A stretch of DNA of 21,773 bases from Collodictyon triciliatum (Eukaryota > CRuMs). The notes under the pieces were generated by a model. It was given only the letters and a program-made list of their open reading frames with translations. It did not search any database and had not been told where the DNA came from. Shown here in pieces: positions 1 to 10,756 of this stretch; position 1 is the first letter of the stretch, and every line of letters starts with the position of its first letter. The translations under genes were made by a program, and so were the position numbers. The stretch covers positions 1 through 21,773 of the forward strand of contig JBHJMP010001176.1 in the NCBI GenBank assembly GCA_043381765.1, written 5' to 3'.

Positions 1-164
1 ACAAAGAAACAAAGAAACAAAGAAACAAAGAAACAAAGAAACAAAGAAACAAAGAAACAAAGAAACAAAGAAACAAAGAAACAAAGAAACAAAGAAACAA
101 AGAAACAAAGAAACAAAGAAACAAAGAAACAAAGAAACAAAGAAACAAAGAAACAAAGAAAAAA
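1..164. repeat. (CAAAGAAA)n octamer microsatellite
   Basis: About 20 near-perfect head-to-tail copies of the 8-bp unit caaagaaa run from the left edge to about position 164. Because 8 is not a multiple of 3, the array cycles through all reading frames, and no frame on either strand contains a stop. It lies just downstream of the last DUS1 exon found here, so it is either intronic or 3' flanking to that minus-strand gene. The array probably continues to the left of the window. Confidence 0.97.
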
Positions 165-284
165 ACAAGATACGAGGAAAGACATCTCAATCAAACTTGG
201 AAGGTATATGTCTCTCGTCCCTAGGCATACTTTGTACATTTTTTTTTAACAAACAATCTAATATTGCCATGAACAAATAATTAC

Positions 285-2420
<2,136 letters not shown>

Positions 2421-3434
2421 CTTGCCATTTTAACCGATAACAAAGAATAATAAGAATAATAATAAATAGCAAAAGAATAAAATATAATATGAAAGATTGA
2501 TCAAATAGGTTGTATATATTTTTAAACAAGTATCAAACTCGATTGTTAGAGGCAGTTGGCCGTATGTGATTACGAGTTTTTTATTTTTATTTTTTTGTAT
2601 GTGATTACGAGTTATTAATATTGTAGCATCGCATATAAATGAAAGGCAAGCCAAGAAATATAATAATTATAAGAGTCGACAAATCTTGTGATTATACTGG
2701 GTGATTGGTCCTAGAACTCATATCATTCAGTATGACCTTAAGCTTTCCTTTCTCTTTTCCTTTTCTTTCTTATTACAACATGCAATAAAGAAGGTAGGGA
2801 AGCCGAATACACCATGAAGGACACATGGACGCAAGAACACAACTCATGGCTGTCACTTACAGTTACCTTCCTCGTCGAAAAACAGGAAGCAAACAAAGAA
2901 AGCCTCATAAGCTGAGCACAATGCAGCAAGGAAGACATCCCGAAAGACTCTTTTCCTGCTCAGTAGCACAGCGCGACCTCTCTTCGCTTTTCCCCAGGTT
3001 CAATAAAAACAAACAAACAAACGGTTAGTCTTATATCCCAACGAACACAATAGACAAACATAAGCCCATCGCCAACACCACCCCCAACCAGCTCTTAAGC
3101 CTTTCGTATGAATCACAAAGACAAAGTCATGTACCCCTTTAAATCCAACCGCACAATAGAAAAGAATAATATGTATATTTGTATTAAAGATAAAAAAAAA
3201 AGAAAGAAAGAAGAGGAACAAAACAAACGTACATAAAGACCCTACTAGCAGATCAAAACAAAATCATTCAACCCGTGCCAAAGGAACGCGCACCCGTTGA
3301 AGTGTCCACCAAAGAGACAGAGCATCGCAAGGAAGGCCCACAAAACAAGCAGAGGAAAACTCACGCACAAAAGAGAAGGGGGGAAAAAAAAAAGGCGACC
3401 AAAGAGAGCGTAAAAGATATTCGCTTGATTGCTG
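2421..3434. other. Intergenic region between divergent genes; no supported gene
   Basis: This separates the minus-strand DUS1 gene from the plus-strand gene at 3435, so it probably holds both promoters and the missing 5' exon of DUS1. Visible content: a 17-bp direct repeat around a T-rich spacer (2562-2613), a pyrimidine-rich stretch near 2740-2775, and a short caaacaaacaaac run near 3009-3021. The short open frames on both strands have no recognisable protein character. Confidence 0.6.
2562..2613. repeat. 17-bp direct repeat flanking an A/T-tail-like insert
   Basis: The sequence gtatgtgattacgagtt occurs at 2562-2578 and again at 2597-2613. Only a T-rich stretch (T-runs broken by two single A residues) lies between them. 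Read on the minus strand this is a short A-rich tail bounded by a perfect 17-bp duplication, which is what a retroposition event that copied only the tail would leave. A simple slipped duplication is the alternative. Confidence 0.75.
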
Positions 3435-5051
3435 ATGGAACCGCGCTTTCACAAAAACAAGGCCTACGCACACTCCAGACGGCAGCCCGAAATCGAAAGC
3501 ATAGAAGGTGGCTTTGGCCGGTTGGCCGAAGTTGGGCAGCTTCTAAGTCAGGTGGCGCGTGGTGAGGATCGATCGATATTATCGAGGCCTCATCGTGACT
3601 CCCCACAGGAGGCCGCCAAGCCGCCGTCGCAATATGCTTCACAAGGACTAAGCAAAGGATCTTCAGATACCCTTAATCGGCTCCATCATATGGCCGGATT
3701 ACTAGACTCTTTGCTGATGCACTCAGAGTCCAACCAGAATCTTGGATTCACGCAAACTAAAAAGTTGGAAGATGAACGAGAGCCTTGCAGATACGACCGA
3801 CGGCAGAGCGTACCCGCATATCGCCCTTTCTTTGAGACAGATTACGTTCGAAATCACAGGCTGTATTATTATCCAATCACGCTTTCTTCATCCTCCTTGG
3901 CGTTTGTCCCATCAACAAGAGACCTGGCTCCTTCTCTCCACGATTCGTCCCCGCATATGTATCCACCCAGTCATTCCGAGGGCCTGGAGCCACGACTTGT
4001 GATGCTTCCACATGCCCCTTTCCATTCAGACTCTGCTCCATCTTCTGCCCGACAAAACTTTCGTGATACGAATACGCAGGACCATCAGCAAAAATCCTTG
4101 GAAAATCACTCTCTCAGGGTTGATGCGCAGACACAAACAAATATTCCTGGGCGCTCTGAAAAAAACATCTTGCACAATGCCCGGCCCAGATCAGCTCCTC
4201 CTAAATCCATCTTAAAGCTAGATAATCCAAGTGCGCGTCAACTATCTCCGACTTATTCTCAAAAACAAACTCGATTTGAAATACCAAACACACCGACATC
4301 TCCTTCATCTCCTTTATATGCTCATGTGAAAGCAAAAGTAGTAACTCGCAACAAAGATTCAAAAGCGAATTCAAACCAACTCACAAATGATGGCGATGAA
4401 CTAGTGGAAATCCCTCTTTACCTAAATCCCGAAGCTGAGCTTGAAATGGACATTTCTCGAAAGCCAATACCCCAGAAGCATGCATCATCCTCGTTTATTC
4501 CAAACAGGCAAGAAAACAACCAACCAAAATCTCCAAATCCTCGTCTTTTGGAGTCCAAGGCAACACTAAAAACGAAAGAACTACAACAGCTGGAACCACG
4601 GGAAATAAGAAAAACACAAATTCAATTAGAATCCCCATCCGCCAAAGGATACTCTGGCGAGGCAAAAGGTTCTATCAAGAAGACGCCGTCTCCACTGCTC
4701 ATACCAGCCACGCGCAGTAAGACCACCCCCAAATCCCCACAAATTCAGATTTTTGAATCTAAAAGAAAAACAACCCTGAATGAGCCCCAGACACCAAAGA
4801 CACCCCAAACACCTGGTAAAGTTCCAACTCCTAAAGGAAAGCTCTCCGCAACTCAGGATGGGAGCCGTGACAGGAAAAAGCCTCCTCCTATTTCATCGTT
4901 CATAAAGAGCTCTAAGGCCCCACCAAAGTCCCCACAGATTCAAATATTTGAACCAAAATCTGGTCATCCAGCCAAACAGGTTCATGACAAACCTAATGAT
5001 TGTGATTTTAAACCCACGTCAAAAATGGAGTCTTTAAAGAAATCGTCATCG

Positions 5052-5089
<38 letters not shown>

Positions 5090-5195
5090 GTCGTCGTCGT
5101 CGTCGTCATCCTCATCCTCAAGAGACTCGTCGCCTCCAAAGTCACACCATGATGAAGAAATTTACATCAAAGAGGACATATCCATGCGCAATTGA
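3435..5195 (+). CDS. Ser/Pro/Lys-rich, probably disordered protein, function unknown
   Basis: An uninterrupted reading frame of 586 codons starts at ATG 3435; the frame is also open from a TTG at 3429, but ATG is the expected start. I do not recognise a folded domain. Residues 1-90 could form short helices (for example FGRLAEVGQLLSQVARG); the rest is rich in Ser, Pro, Lys, Gln and Thr with many SP/TP sites, as in proline-directed kinase substrates. A DAQTQT segment at about residues 230-235 resembles the TQT-type motif bound by dynein light chain LC8. The decapeptide PKSPQIQIFE occurs twice, at 432-441 and 497-506. A run of 26 Ser (537-562) is encoded by mixed TCA/TCG/TCC codons, and the tail is acidic (HHDEEIYIKEDI). 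No signal peptide or membrane segment is seen. A cytoskeletal or scaffold role is inference only. The gene converges on the GT92 gene to its right. Confidence 0.8.
5043..5120 (+). repeat. Trinucleotide TCN repeat encoding 26 Ser
   Basis: TCA and TCG codons alternate in blocks: a TCG-containing start, a pure TCA centre, a TCG block, then TCC/TCA. It is in frame within the 586-residue protein. The codon mixture suggests an older expansion with interruptions, or selection to keep the serines. Confidence 0.95.
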
Positions 5196-5720
5196 ACGAC
5201 AGAATTTCTCTCTACTGCTACTCTTCCTTGCTTTCTACATTCTTAAAAATACATAAACTAGGGCGGTTTTATCGACCTTTTGATGCGTTTGTTTTTCTTC
5301 TTATTTCTCAGTCCAGATTTCTTTTCGAGATAGAGCGTGTATGGGGAGTACCATAGTTTATTTACGATAGAGTTCCTTTTATTTTAGTTATTTCTTAATG
5401 AAAGAATATTCTGGGCAGTGACGCGAGGTCATTTGCTATGGACTATGTGGATAGCGCGCATACACTCACGCAAAGCAAGATTCAACAACCAACCACCCAT
5501 TCCTGATAATAGATTGGATGGCATCATATAATTCTCCTTCCTCTACGGCTTCATTTGCCACCTGCACGTTCTCTACTACTCAGACCTTGTGAGGAGAGAC
5601 GTGTGGAAGGGAGCCAAGAAGAGAGTAAACCTCGCCTTGCCTCTCATGTAAGCACAGGATGAGGGCTACAGACCAAACCACATGATGCAATTACTGATAA
5701 ACGGGTTCACCATTACTCGA

Positions 5721-5795
5721 CCACCAAGTAGTTTCCTTGCGAATGGTGGCTAGCGAACCAAATCCATGACATTTGCCGCCTTGGAAATTGAAAAG
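5721..5795 (+). repeat. Dispersed repeat, GGCTAGCGAACCAAA core, copy 1
   Basis: This copy has the order: CCACCAAGTAG block, core GGCTAGCGAACCAAA, GCCGCC block, then AAATTGAAAAG. The same order recurs at 8799-8869, 8879-8995 and, inverted, at 9690-9775. Identity is highest in the core and falls outside it. Confidence 0.65.
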
Positions 5796-5840
5796 GAAGA
5801 AGAAAAACCTAATTTATTGTTGAGGGTGGTATATCCCCAC

Positions 5841-5859
5841 TTTTTTTTTTAAAAAAAAA
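5841..5859. other. T10-A9 block between convergent genes
   Basis: Ten T are followed directly by nine A, a self-complementary block that reads as a U-run followed by an A-run in transcripts from either strand. It sits between two convergent genes, so it could contribute to 3'-end formation on both sides. Similar Tn-An blocks occur inside TPR introns (near 18162-18180 and 20930), so it may simply reflect base composition. Confidence 0.35.
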
Positions 5860-6104
5860 CCTCACAATTATCCTTGTGGGTAACTTCGAAGCTTTATTTA
5901 TGTTTCATTTATTTTAGATAACGATAACTTCAAAATAGAAAGGTCATGAAAGTGTGAGTGATTGTGTGTGAGACAAGAAAAGAAAGCCTCCATAAACAAC
6001 AAAAAATAACGAAAGAAAGCGATATAGATAAGAAGCACCTATTGGAGATAGCATATGGGTTTTTTTTTGACATTATGATATAAAAGCGCAAAAAGATTGA
6101 GTTC

Positions 6105-7733
6105 TCATAGGAACAATTTTAGTGTTTTCATCGTATTATTTTTTAACCGTTCTTGAAACCGCAAGATCCAGTTTTGGCTACTTTCTAGTGGTTTGGAGAA
6201 ATCCATACCAACTTTCCATTCATTTTCAAGTTCTATCAAAGTTCGCGTCATCGCGCGAGCAGCTCTTGGACCTTTTCGTCTAGACAGAAATTCTTCATAA
6301 GTTCTATATCTATAGTGGTAATTCCTGATCAATCCGGTGGTAATCCCCTCACTAACGACATTTTTACCAATATCCTTCTTCAATCGGACATAATGGGGCC
6401 CATAATTTTGAATCCCTGCAGCCTTTTCAGCCTTGATGATTGATTTTTTGAAGCTGGAGGAAGAAACAGTGAGATTACGACATAAATCAACAATTAAATC
6501 ATCATGCTTACGAGCAGCATACCCACACGGACCAAAAGTAATCCAATCGATTTGAATGTAATCGTGTTTTGAATACATGTTCTCGAGCACAGATAAAATA
6601 TCTCCGTATGCAGGGTCAGGAACAATAAATTCATCCACATCAAACAGAGCAATCCATTTTGTAGCTTTTCCATATCGATTAATGCAATCTGTGTATGCCT
6701 CTGTTTGAGAATGTGTATTCTTCCAATTCCGCCGAGCAATCAACCCAGGAAACAAGGTTATCAATTTTTCTAGAACCATATCCTTTTTATAAGATGGGTT
6801 GTTATCATACAGGATAAATCTCTTGAACCCCATAATTTTGTGGAATTCCACCCATTCGATAAGATTAAGGCCCTCGCCTCTTATCATGGTACACATGGTG
6901 AGGTCGACGTGCGGTAGATTTTTGGGAAAAGAACCTATTCGAAGTCTTGAGGGAATAGTCATGATGTCAGGGCTATAGCTTAATTGGACAATAGTAGAAT
7001 TTTTGGGATCAAACGACGGTATGGGACAATATACAAAAGTGTTATCCCCGATAATGGGAATCCTGGCTTCAAAAAAATTGTGCTCCATGTCAGAGTAAAT
7101 GCAGTACAGCTGATTGCATTTATCTCTGTAAAGAACATTTGGCAGATAATATGATATCATGATGATGTAATTTGGTATATGGGATGGTAAAATAGACTGG
7201 ACCCGAAATGACTTTGGATTCCGCATTACCAACTCCATAACCTCTTGTGTTCTCTCCTCCATTAGTAACTTAAGGGTGACTTTCTTATTTGTAAATGAAA
7301 AGCCGCTGCATTCGTGGCGAGCCTTTCGCGGACACGAGATTGAGTGGTTTGTAAAGCACTCCCCGATGTATTCTGTTCGCACAGCTTTGTAATTACTGGA
7401 ATGGCCTTCCATGTAAGAGTACGAGCACGAGTAGAATGGCAAACACACAAACAAACCAGGGATGTTAAATACCACGGGCTCGGACAGTTTGTTGGCTTTG
7501 CACACCTCTACGCACGATGTCAGCTGATTCCTGTCCCAAAAAGCTTGGAAATGACGCCGGGACCATTCTGAAATGTTTCCAAACCGCGCAGATTCTTGCA
7601 AAAGAATGCTCGTGGGATCGACTGTCCAGTCTTCTTCATCTTCGCCGTACTCGTCGGGCTGCAGCTTGAACGTCAACAACGATATAACCAGGATAACAAG
7701 GAAAATGACCGCCACAGTGAGTTTTCGTATCAT
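6105..7733 (-). CDS. Glycosyltransferase family 92 (DUF23)-like, type II membrane protein
   Basis: A single-exon frame of 542 codons starts at ATG 7733; the frame is open to a TTG at 7754, but that is not a likely start. Residues about 5-24 (LTVAVIFLVILVISLLTF) form an uncleaved signal-anchor after a short basic end, giving an N-cytosol, C-lumen Golgi/ER topology. The catalytic region has the GT92 hallmarks: a Cys-x-x-x-x-E-like TMCTMIRGEGLNLIEWVEFH segment, GFKRFILYDNNPS, TEAYTDCINRYG, and the metal/nucleotide-sugar DxD motif as LFDVDEFIVPD (DVDEF at 365-369). Five N-glycosylation sequons (NIS, NHS, NST, NLT, NNT) and several Cys in the stem agree with a luminal location. Characterised GT92 enzymes include nematode GALT-1, a beta-1,4-galactosyltransferase; the donor and acceptor here are not predictable. 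Length fits the family. Confidence 0.9.
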   Translation of the reverse strand: MIRKLTVAVIFLVILVISLLTFKLQPDEYGEDEEDWTVDPTSILLQESARFGNISEWSRRHFQAFWDRNQLTSCVEVCKANKLSEPVVFNIPGLFVCLPFYSCSYSYMEGHSSNYKAVRTEYIGECFTNHSISCPRKARHECSGFSFTNKKVTLKLLMEERTQEVMELVMRNPKSFRVQSILPSHIPNYIIMISYYLPNVLYRDKCNQLYCIYSDMEHNFFEARIPIIGDNTFVYCPIPSFDPKNSTIVQLSYSPDIMTIPSRLRIGSFPKNLPHVDLTMCTMIRGEGLNLIEWVEFHKIMGFKRFILYDNNPSYKKDMVLEKLITLFPGLIARRNWKNTHSQTEAYTDCINRYGKATKWIALFDVDEFIVPDPAYGDILSVLENMYSKHDYIQIDWITFGPCGYAARKHDDLIVDLCRNLTVSSSSFKKSIIKAEKAAGIQNYGPHYVRLKKDIGKNVVSEGITTGLIRNYHYRYRTYEEFLSRRKGPRAARAMTRTLIELENEWKVGMDFSKPLESSQNWILRFQERLKNNTMKTLKLFL

Positions 7734-8160
7734 CGTCCTAAGGCAAAAGCCCAAAATGAGAACAAGAAAACTAACCCGTTTTAAAAAGAAAGTTGGAGAG
7801 CCTCATTTTTTATTTTTTTTTTTGTGGTAGTGGGCAATGTGGGCAATGGTGGTTTTTTGAAAGAGAGAAAAAAAAGGTATATGAAAAAAAAAGAGGAGGA
7901 GAGTATAAAGGAATGGAAGGAATAGAGCCTTTCTAAAGCGAAGTGAACTAACAACAGTGATGATGGTGATAATAATACTTAAAAAAAAAATTAGGTACAA
8001 TAGCAAGAAATATAATAAACCCAAATCCAAAAAAAAAAAAAAATAAAGAAAAGAAAGCGAGCCCCATCCAAGAAGCGAGCCCGAATCCTGATCGATTAGA
8101 CCGCTGCTATTAAAGAGAGAGAAAAAGACATACGATAGAAACAAAAAAAGAAATATGATC
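7734..8160. other. 5' flank of the GT92 gene; A-rich low complexity
   Basis: This lies immediately upstream of the minus-strand GT92 start and should hold its promoter and 5' UTR. Many A-runs of 8-14 nt (for example near 7981-7990 and 8028-8043) and short purine tracts dominate. No coding frame with protein character is seen, and no promoter element can be named with confidence. Confidence 0.5.
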
Positions 8161-8560
8161 ATGTGATCTATTCTCTCTCTCTAAAGACACCCAACCCGGG
8201 CCAAGCAAAGCTCGATCGTTCGCCGCTCCGTCTCGTTCGTCCGCCTCTCCGGCCAACACAAACACAAGAGGGCTGTGACACAAGCAGCGAGTACAATACT
8301 TGGAATTTCTTCGTGTTCGCTCTACACTCATTCATACCAAATATGGTCTTATCGAGGAAAACGCATTCGGTTATCATCCGAGCGCAGCCACACGATGACG
8401 CACACCACACAAAATAGACAGTCACCGAGGGCGGGAGAAATGAATGCGGTCGGGCGGTTATGGAGGTACGGGCTTGTAAGGATGTTCTTTGAGGTTGATG
8501 CAAAGGCAGTGGGTTTAGGTGATACAAGCGAGGCATTGTGTCTATAGAAGCCTTGTGTGA
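8161..8560. other. Locally GC-richer segment, no gene assigned
   Basis: This stretch is clearly richer in G+C than its flanks, with runs such as ccgcctctccggcc. Open frames of 75-122 codons overlap on both strands, but none shows a family motif, and the longest (minus, ending near 8168) has Cys- and Arg-rich character typical of chance GC-rich frames. It may be a promoter-proximal or UTR segment of an unidentified transcript. Confidence 0.4.
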
Positions 8561-8798
8561 GTAGCCATGTGCTCAAGGAAGTTTACATTTTATTTTATTA
8601 TCCCCCTTTTTTTTTGTACAGCAAAGCTGCACAAAATAAAAACCTGCGCCCGAGGCAATCACGATGGTCAGTGGAAAATCGTAATGTTATATTCGTGCTT
8701 CATGCGTCTGCACAGAGTGCATAATTCTCAAATGATGCAAACATCAGAAAGTCGAACCAAGCCTCAAAGTCATTCAATCATCACCCTTTTGATATATT

Positions 8799-8869
8799 CC
8801 TGATAAAACACTCGATGGCTAACGAACCAAAGCCAGAATCCTCACCATCTTGTACAAAGTTGAAAGAAA
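8799..8869 (+). repeat. Dispersed repeat, GGCTAGCGAACCAAA family, copy 2
   Basis: The core reads ATGGCTAACGAACCAAA, followed by ACCATCTTG and AAGTTGAAA, in the same order as the other copies. It is preceded by CCTGATAAAA, and the same decamer begins copy 3 directly downstream, so copies 2 and 3 look like an imperfect tandem pair. Confidence 0.65.
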
Positions 8870-8878
8870 GAGTAAAAA

Positions 8879-8995
8879 ACCCTGATAAAAGACTACTTGT
8901 CTCCCACACAGACCAGAAGTAGCACCCATCCAAAATGGCTAGCAAACCAAATTCACATCCCCCCCCCCCATCATCTTGCAAAAACTGAAAATGAG
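8879..8995 (+). repeat. Dispersed repeat, GGCTAGCGAACCAAA family, copy 3
   Basis: The order is CCTGATAAAA, GTAGCACCCATCC, core ATGGCTAGCAAACCAAA, a run of ten C, ATCATCTTGCAAAAA, then CTGAAAATG. It shares the block before the core (AGTAGC..CATCC) with copy 4 and the leading decamer with copy 2. Confidence 0.65.
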
Positions 8996-9394
8996 AATGA
9001 AATATCATTCTTTCAACATGAAACGGCAAGGGGAGAGCCACGCAAAAGAGGAGCCAGATTTACATCACACAGAAAAGATACAAGACAAAGTGACAGTGGG
9101 GGTTTGTACGCTCGATTGAATTAAGTAATTGACGATTTTTTTAGGCAAACAATTAGACTGTTTAAAAATATGTTTGAGATGTGTAGCAAATACAAAGAGA
9201 GAATATTTTACATATTATTATTTTTAAAAAATTCTTTCTTGCACCTTATACAAGTTGAGAGTTTAAGAAATGTAGAAATGATAGACGAAACTCTCCATCT
9301 TGAATCATTAAAAATAGGAAAATAATATTGTTAATCCTTTTCTTTTCTTCACGCAAGATTTTTTGTGAGTGTTCGTTTATATTCCACCCAGTCC

Positions 9395-9467
9395 TTCATG
9401 CGCTCCCATCCCGCCTCTTTGTATGGCATAACCTCGCTGCACTTTGAATCGAATAAAGGAAAAAAAA
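9395..9467 (+). mobile_element. Short retroposon-like element, copy A, with poly(A) tail
   Basis: The 3' half contains the 43-bp segment 9417-9459, identical to copy B: TTTGTATGGCATAACCTCGC, then TGCACTTTGAATCG, then AATAAAGG. It ends in an A8 tail. The flanks TCCACCCAGTCC (9383-9394) and TCCACTTAGTCC (9468-9479) match at 10 of 12 positions and may be a decayed target-site duplication. No protein is encoded, so any mobility would depend on enzymes supplied elsewhere. Confidence 0.65.
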
Positions 9468-9553
9468 TCCACTTAGTCCAGATGAATTGGTTTATCATAT
9501 ACTTGCATAGCAGATGAGGTGGGTTTAGACATAATTAATATTGTCACAGTGAA

Positions 9554-9621
9554 TTCGCACCTACCTCGCCCCTTTGTATGGCATAACCTCGCTGCACTTT
9601 GAATCGAATAAAGGGGAAATA
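9554..9621 (+). mobile_element. Short retroposon-like element, copy B, with target-site duplication
   Basis: The 43-bp segment at 9572-9614 is identical to that of copy A. The insert is bounded by AATATTGTCACAGTGAA (9537-9553) and AATATTATCACAGTGAA (9622-9638), which match at 16 of 17 positions. The tail (ggggaaat) is shorter and less pure than in copies A and C. Confidence 0.72.
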
Positions 9622-9654
9622 AATATTATCACAGTGAAAATATTAAAGGACACG

Positions 9655-9682
9655 GGTGATATTTTCCCATGGCAATATCACC
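9655..9682. other. Inverted repeat, 9-bp stem
   Basis: GGTGATATT (9655-9663) and AATATCACC (9674-9682) are perfect complements around a 10-nt spacer containing CCATGG. The hairpin lies between retroposon copy B and dispersed-repeat copy 4. No function is evident. Confidence 0.6.
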
Positions 9683-9689
9683 AAGCATT

Positions 9690-9775
9690 TTCATATCTTT
9701 CAATTTATGCAAGATGGCGGGCTTTTGACTTTGGTTCGCCAGCCATCGTTGGGATGAATGCTACTTGGGTGGTGT
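9690..9775 (-). repeat. Dispersed repeat, GGCTAGCGAACCAAA family, copy 4 (inverted)
   Basis: Read on the minus strand the order is CACCCAAGTAGC, CATCCCAACG, core ATGGCTGGCGAACCAAA, GCCCGCCATCTTGCA, then AAATTGAAAG. It is the best match to copies 1 and 3 outside the core. The inverted orientation argues against simple tandem duplication as the source of the family. Confidence 0.65.
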
Positions 9776-10411
9776 AGCCGCCAAGTACTATTATATGTTG
9801 GTGACTTAGGAAAATTCAATATGTGTATATTAACACTTAATAACACTTAAGTGTAGGCATTTAAAACACAATACATCTGAAGGTGTGAGTTTGGAGAGAC
9901 TAATATCTGATTTCATCACATCATGCCAACAAAACCTAAAGCTGAAGTTTTCACATTCCTTATTCACATTCATTTCTCTCTTTTCCCTTTTCTCTTTCCT
10001 CTTTATCCTATATCCCTTCTCTCTTTTCACTTTCCGCTTTTTCCGCTTTTTCGCTTTTTGTACTTTTATTTTTGTTACTAGATTAACTCTTACTCACCAG
10101 AATATCTCCCACCAATGAGCTTTAGCCAATCATATATCGATTATATATTTTGTTTATAGAATTATATCAGCAAGGACTAATTCACACATATAACAACCTG
10201 GAAGAAAAAAAAGAGGAATCAAACATCACCCACCCAATTCGCGCGGCTCAACGGAAACAATAGTGAATCCAACCAATCTGCCCAATATGCGACAAAATAT
10301 GCCAGTCAATATTATGGTCTCATCAAATTTGAATATGAAATGTATTGTGCTGTGAAATTTACTATTATTTTGGTTATTAATACTTTGAAAGAAATCAATT
10401 ACGCAAGTAAG
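9776..10411. other. AT-rich intergenic DNA with a pyrimidine tract
   Basis: No gene is seen. Roughly 9958-10070 is a long C/T-rich tract on the plus strand, with ttttcgcttttt-like repeats near its end. A short TAACACTTAA duplication lies near 9830-9850. Confidence 0.5.
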
Positions 10412-10427
10412 CATATTTTCCAGATAT

Positions 10428-10468
10428 TTTTTTTCCTTTATTCGATTCAAAGTGTAGCGAGGTTATGC
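10428..10468 (-). mobile_element. Short retroposon-like element, copy C, 5'-truncated, perfect target-site duplication
   Basis: On the minus strand the insert reads GCATAACCTCGC, then TACACTTTGAATCG, then AATAAAGG and an A-tail. The perfect 16-bp direct repeat catattttccagatat flanks it at 10412-10427 and 10469-10484. It lacks the 5' part of copies A and B (TTTGTATG and beyond). Poly(A) tail, 5' truncation and a long duplication are the standard marks of target-primed reverse transcription. Confidence 0.82.
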
Positions 10469-10756
10469 CATATTTTCCAGATATAATAATAAAGTTAACT
10501 TGCCTTAAATAGCAGATGTTGCCGAACCACGTCACAAAATAGTCGGCAATTTCCACTTTTATATTACTTTATTGAATATTCGCCACCGGCCAAGACTTGA
10601 TGAATCACGTTTCCGCCAGCAACAATCCACCCTTGCGAAGAGCCAGGCCAGCAACAACCTAAAGACTGTAGCTCTCACGAATGCCGGCGCCGTTTTCTAG
10701 CACGAGAAACTCAATACTTTCCGAGTCAACCGCAGTAGAAGCCAGAATTATTGAAC

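Larger units (their letters stand above)
5196..6104. other. Intergenic region between convergent genes; one dispersed repeat
   Basis: The 3' ends of the plus-strand 586-codon gene and the minus-strand GT92 gene face each other here. No coding frame is supported. The region contains one copy of the GGCTAGCGAACCAAA dispersed repeat (5721-5795) and a T10-A9 block at 5841-5859. Polyadenylation signals must lie here for both genes, but no single site stands out. Confidence 0.6.

Noticed and set aside
7733-7754. Upstream TTG as the GT92 start (and TTG at 3429 for the 586-residue protein)
   Set aside because: A eukaryotic nuclear gene should start at ATG, and in-frame ATGs at 7733 and 3435 give sensible N-termini.
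8060-8110. A second tRNA-like gene near ctgatcgattagaccgctg
   Set aside because: The words resemble parts of a tRNA D-arm, but no acceptor pairing, anticodon arm or B-box could be built around them.
8168-8536. 122-codon minus-strand frame in the GC-richer segment
   Set aside because: The product is Cys/Arg-rich with no motif, and several competing frames are open on both strands, as expected by chance in GC-rich DNA.
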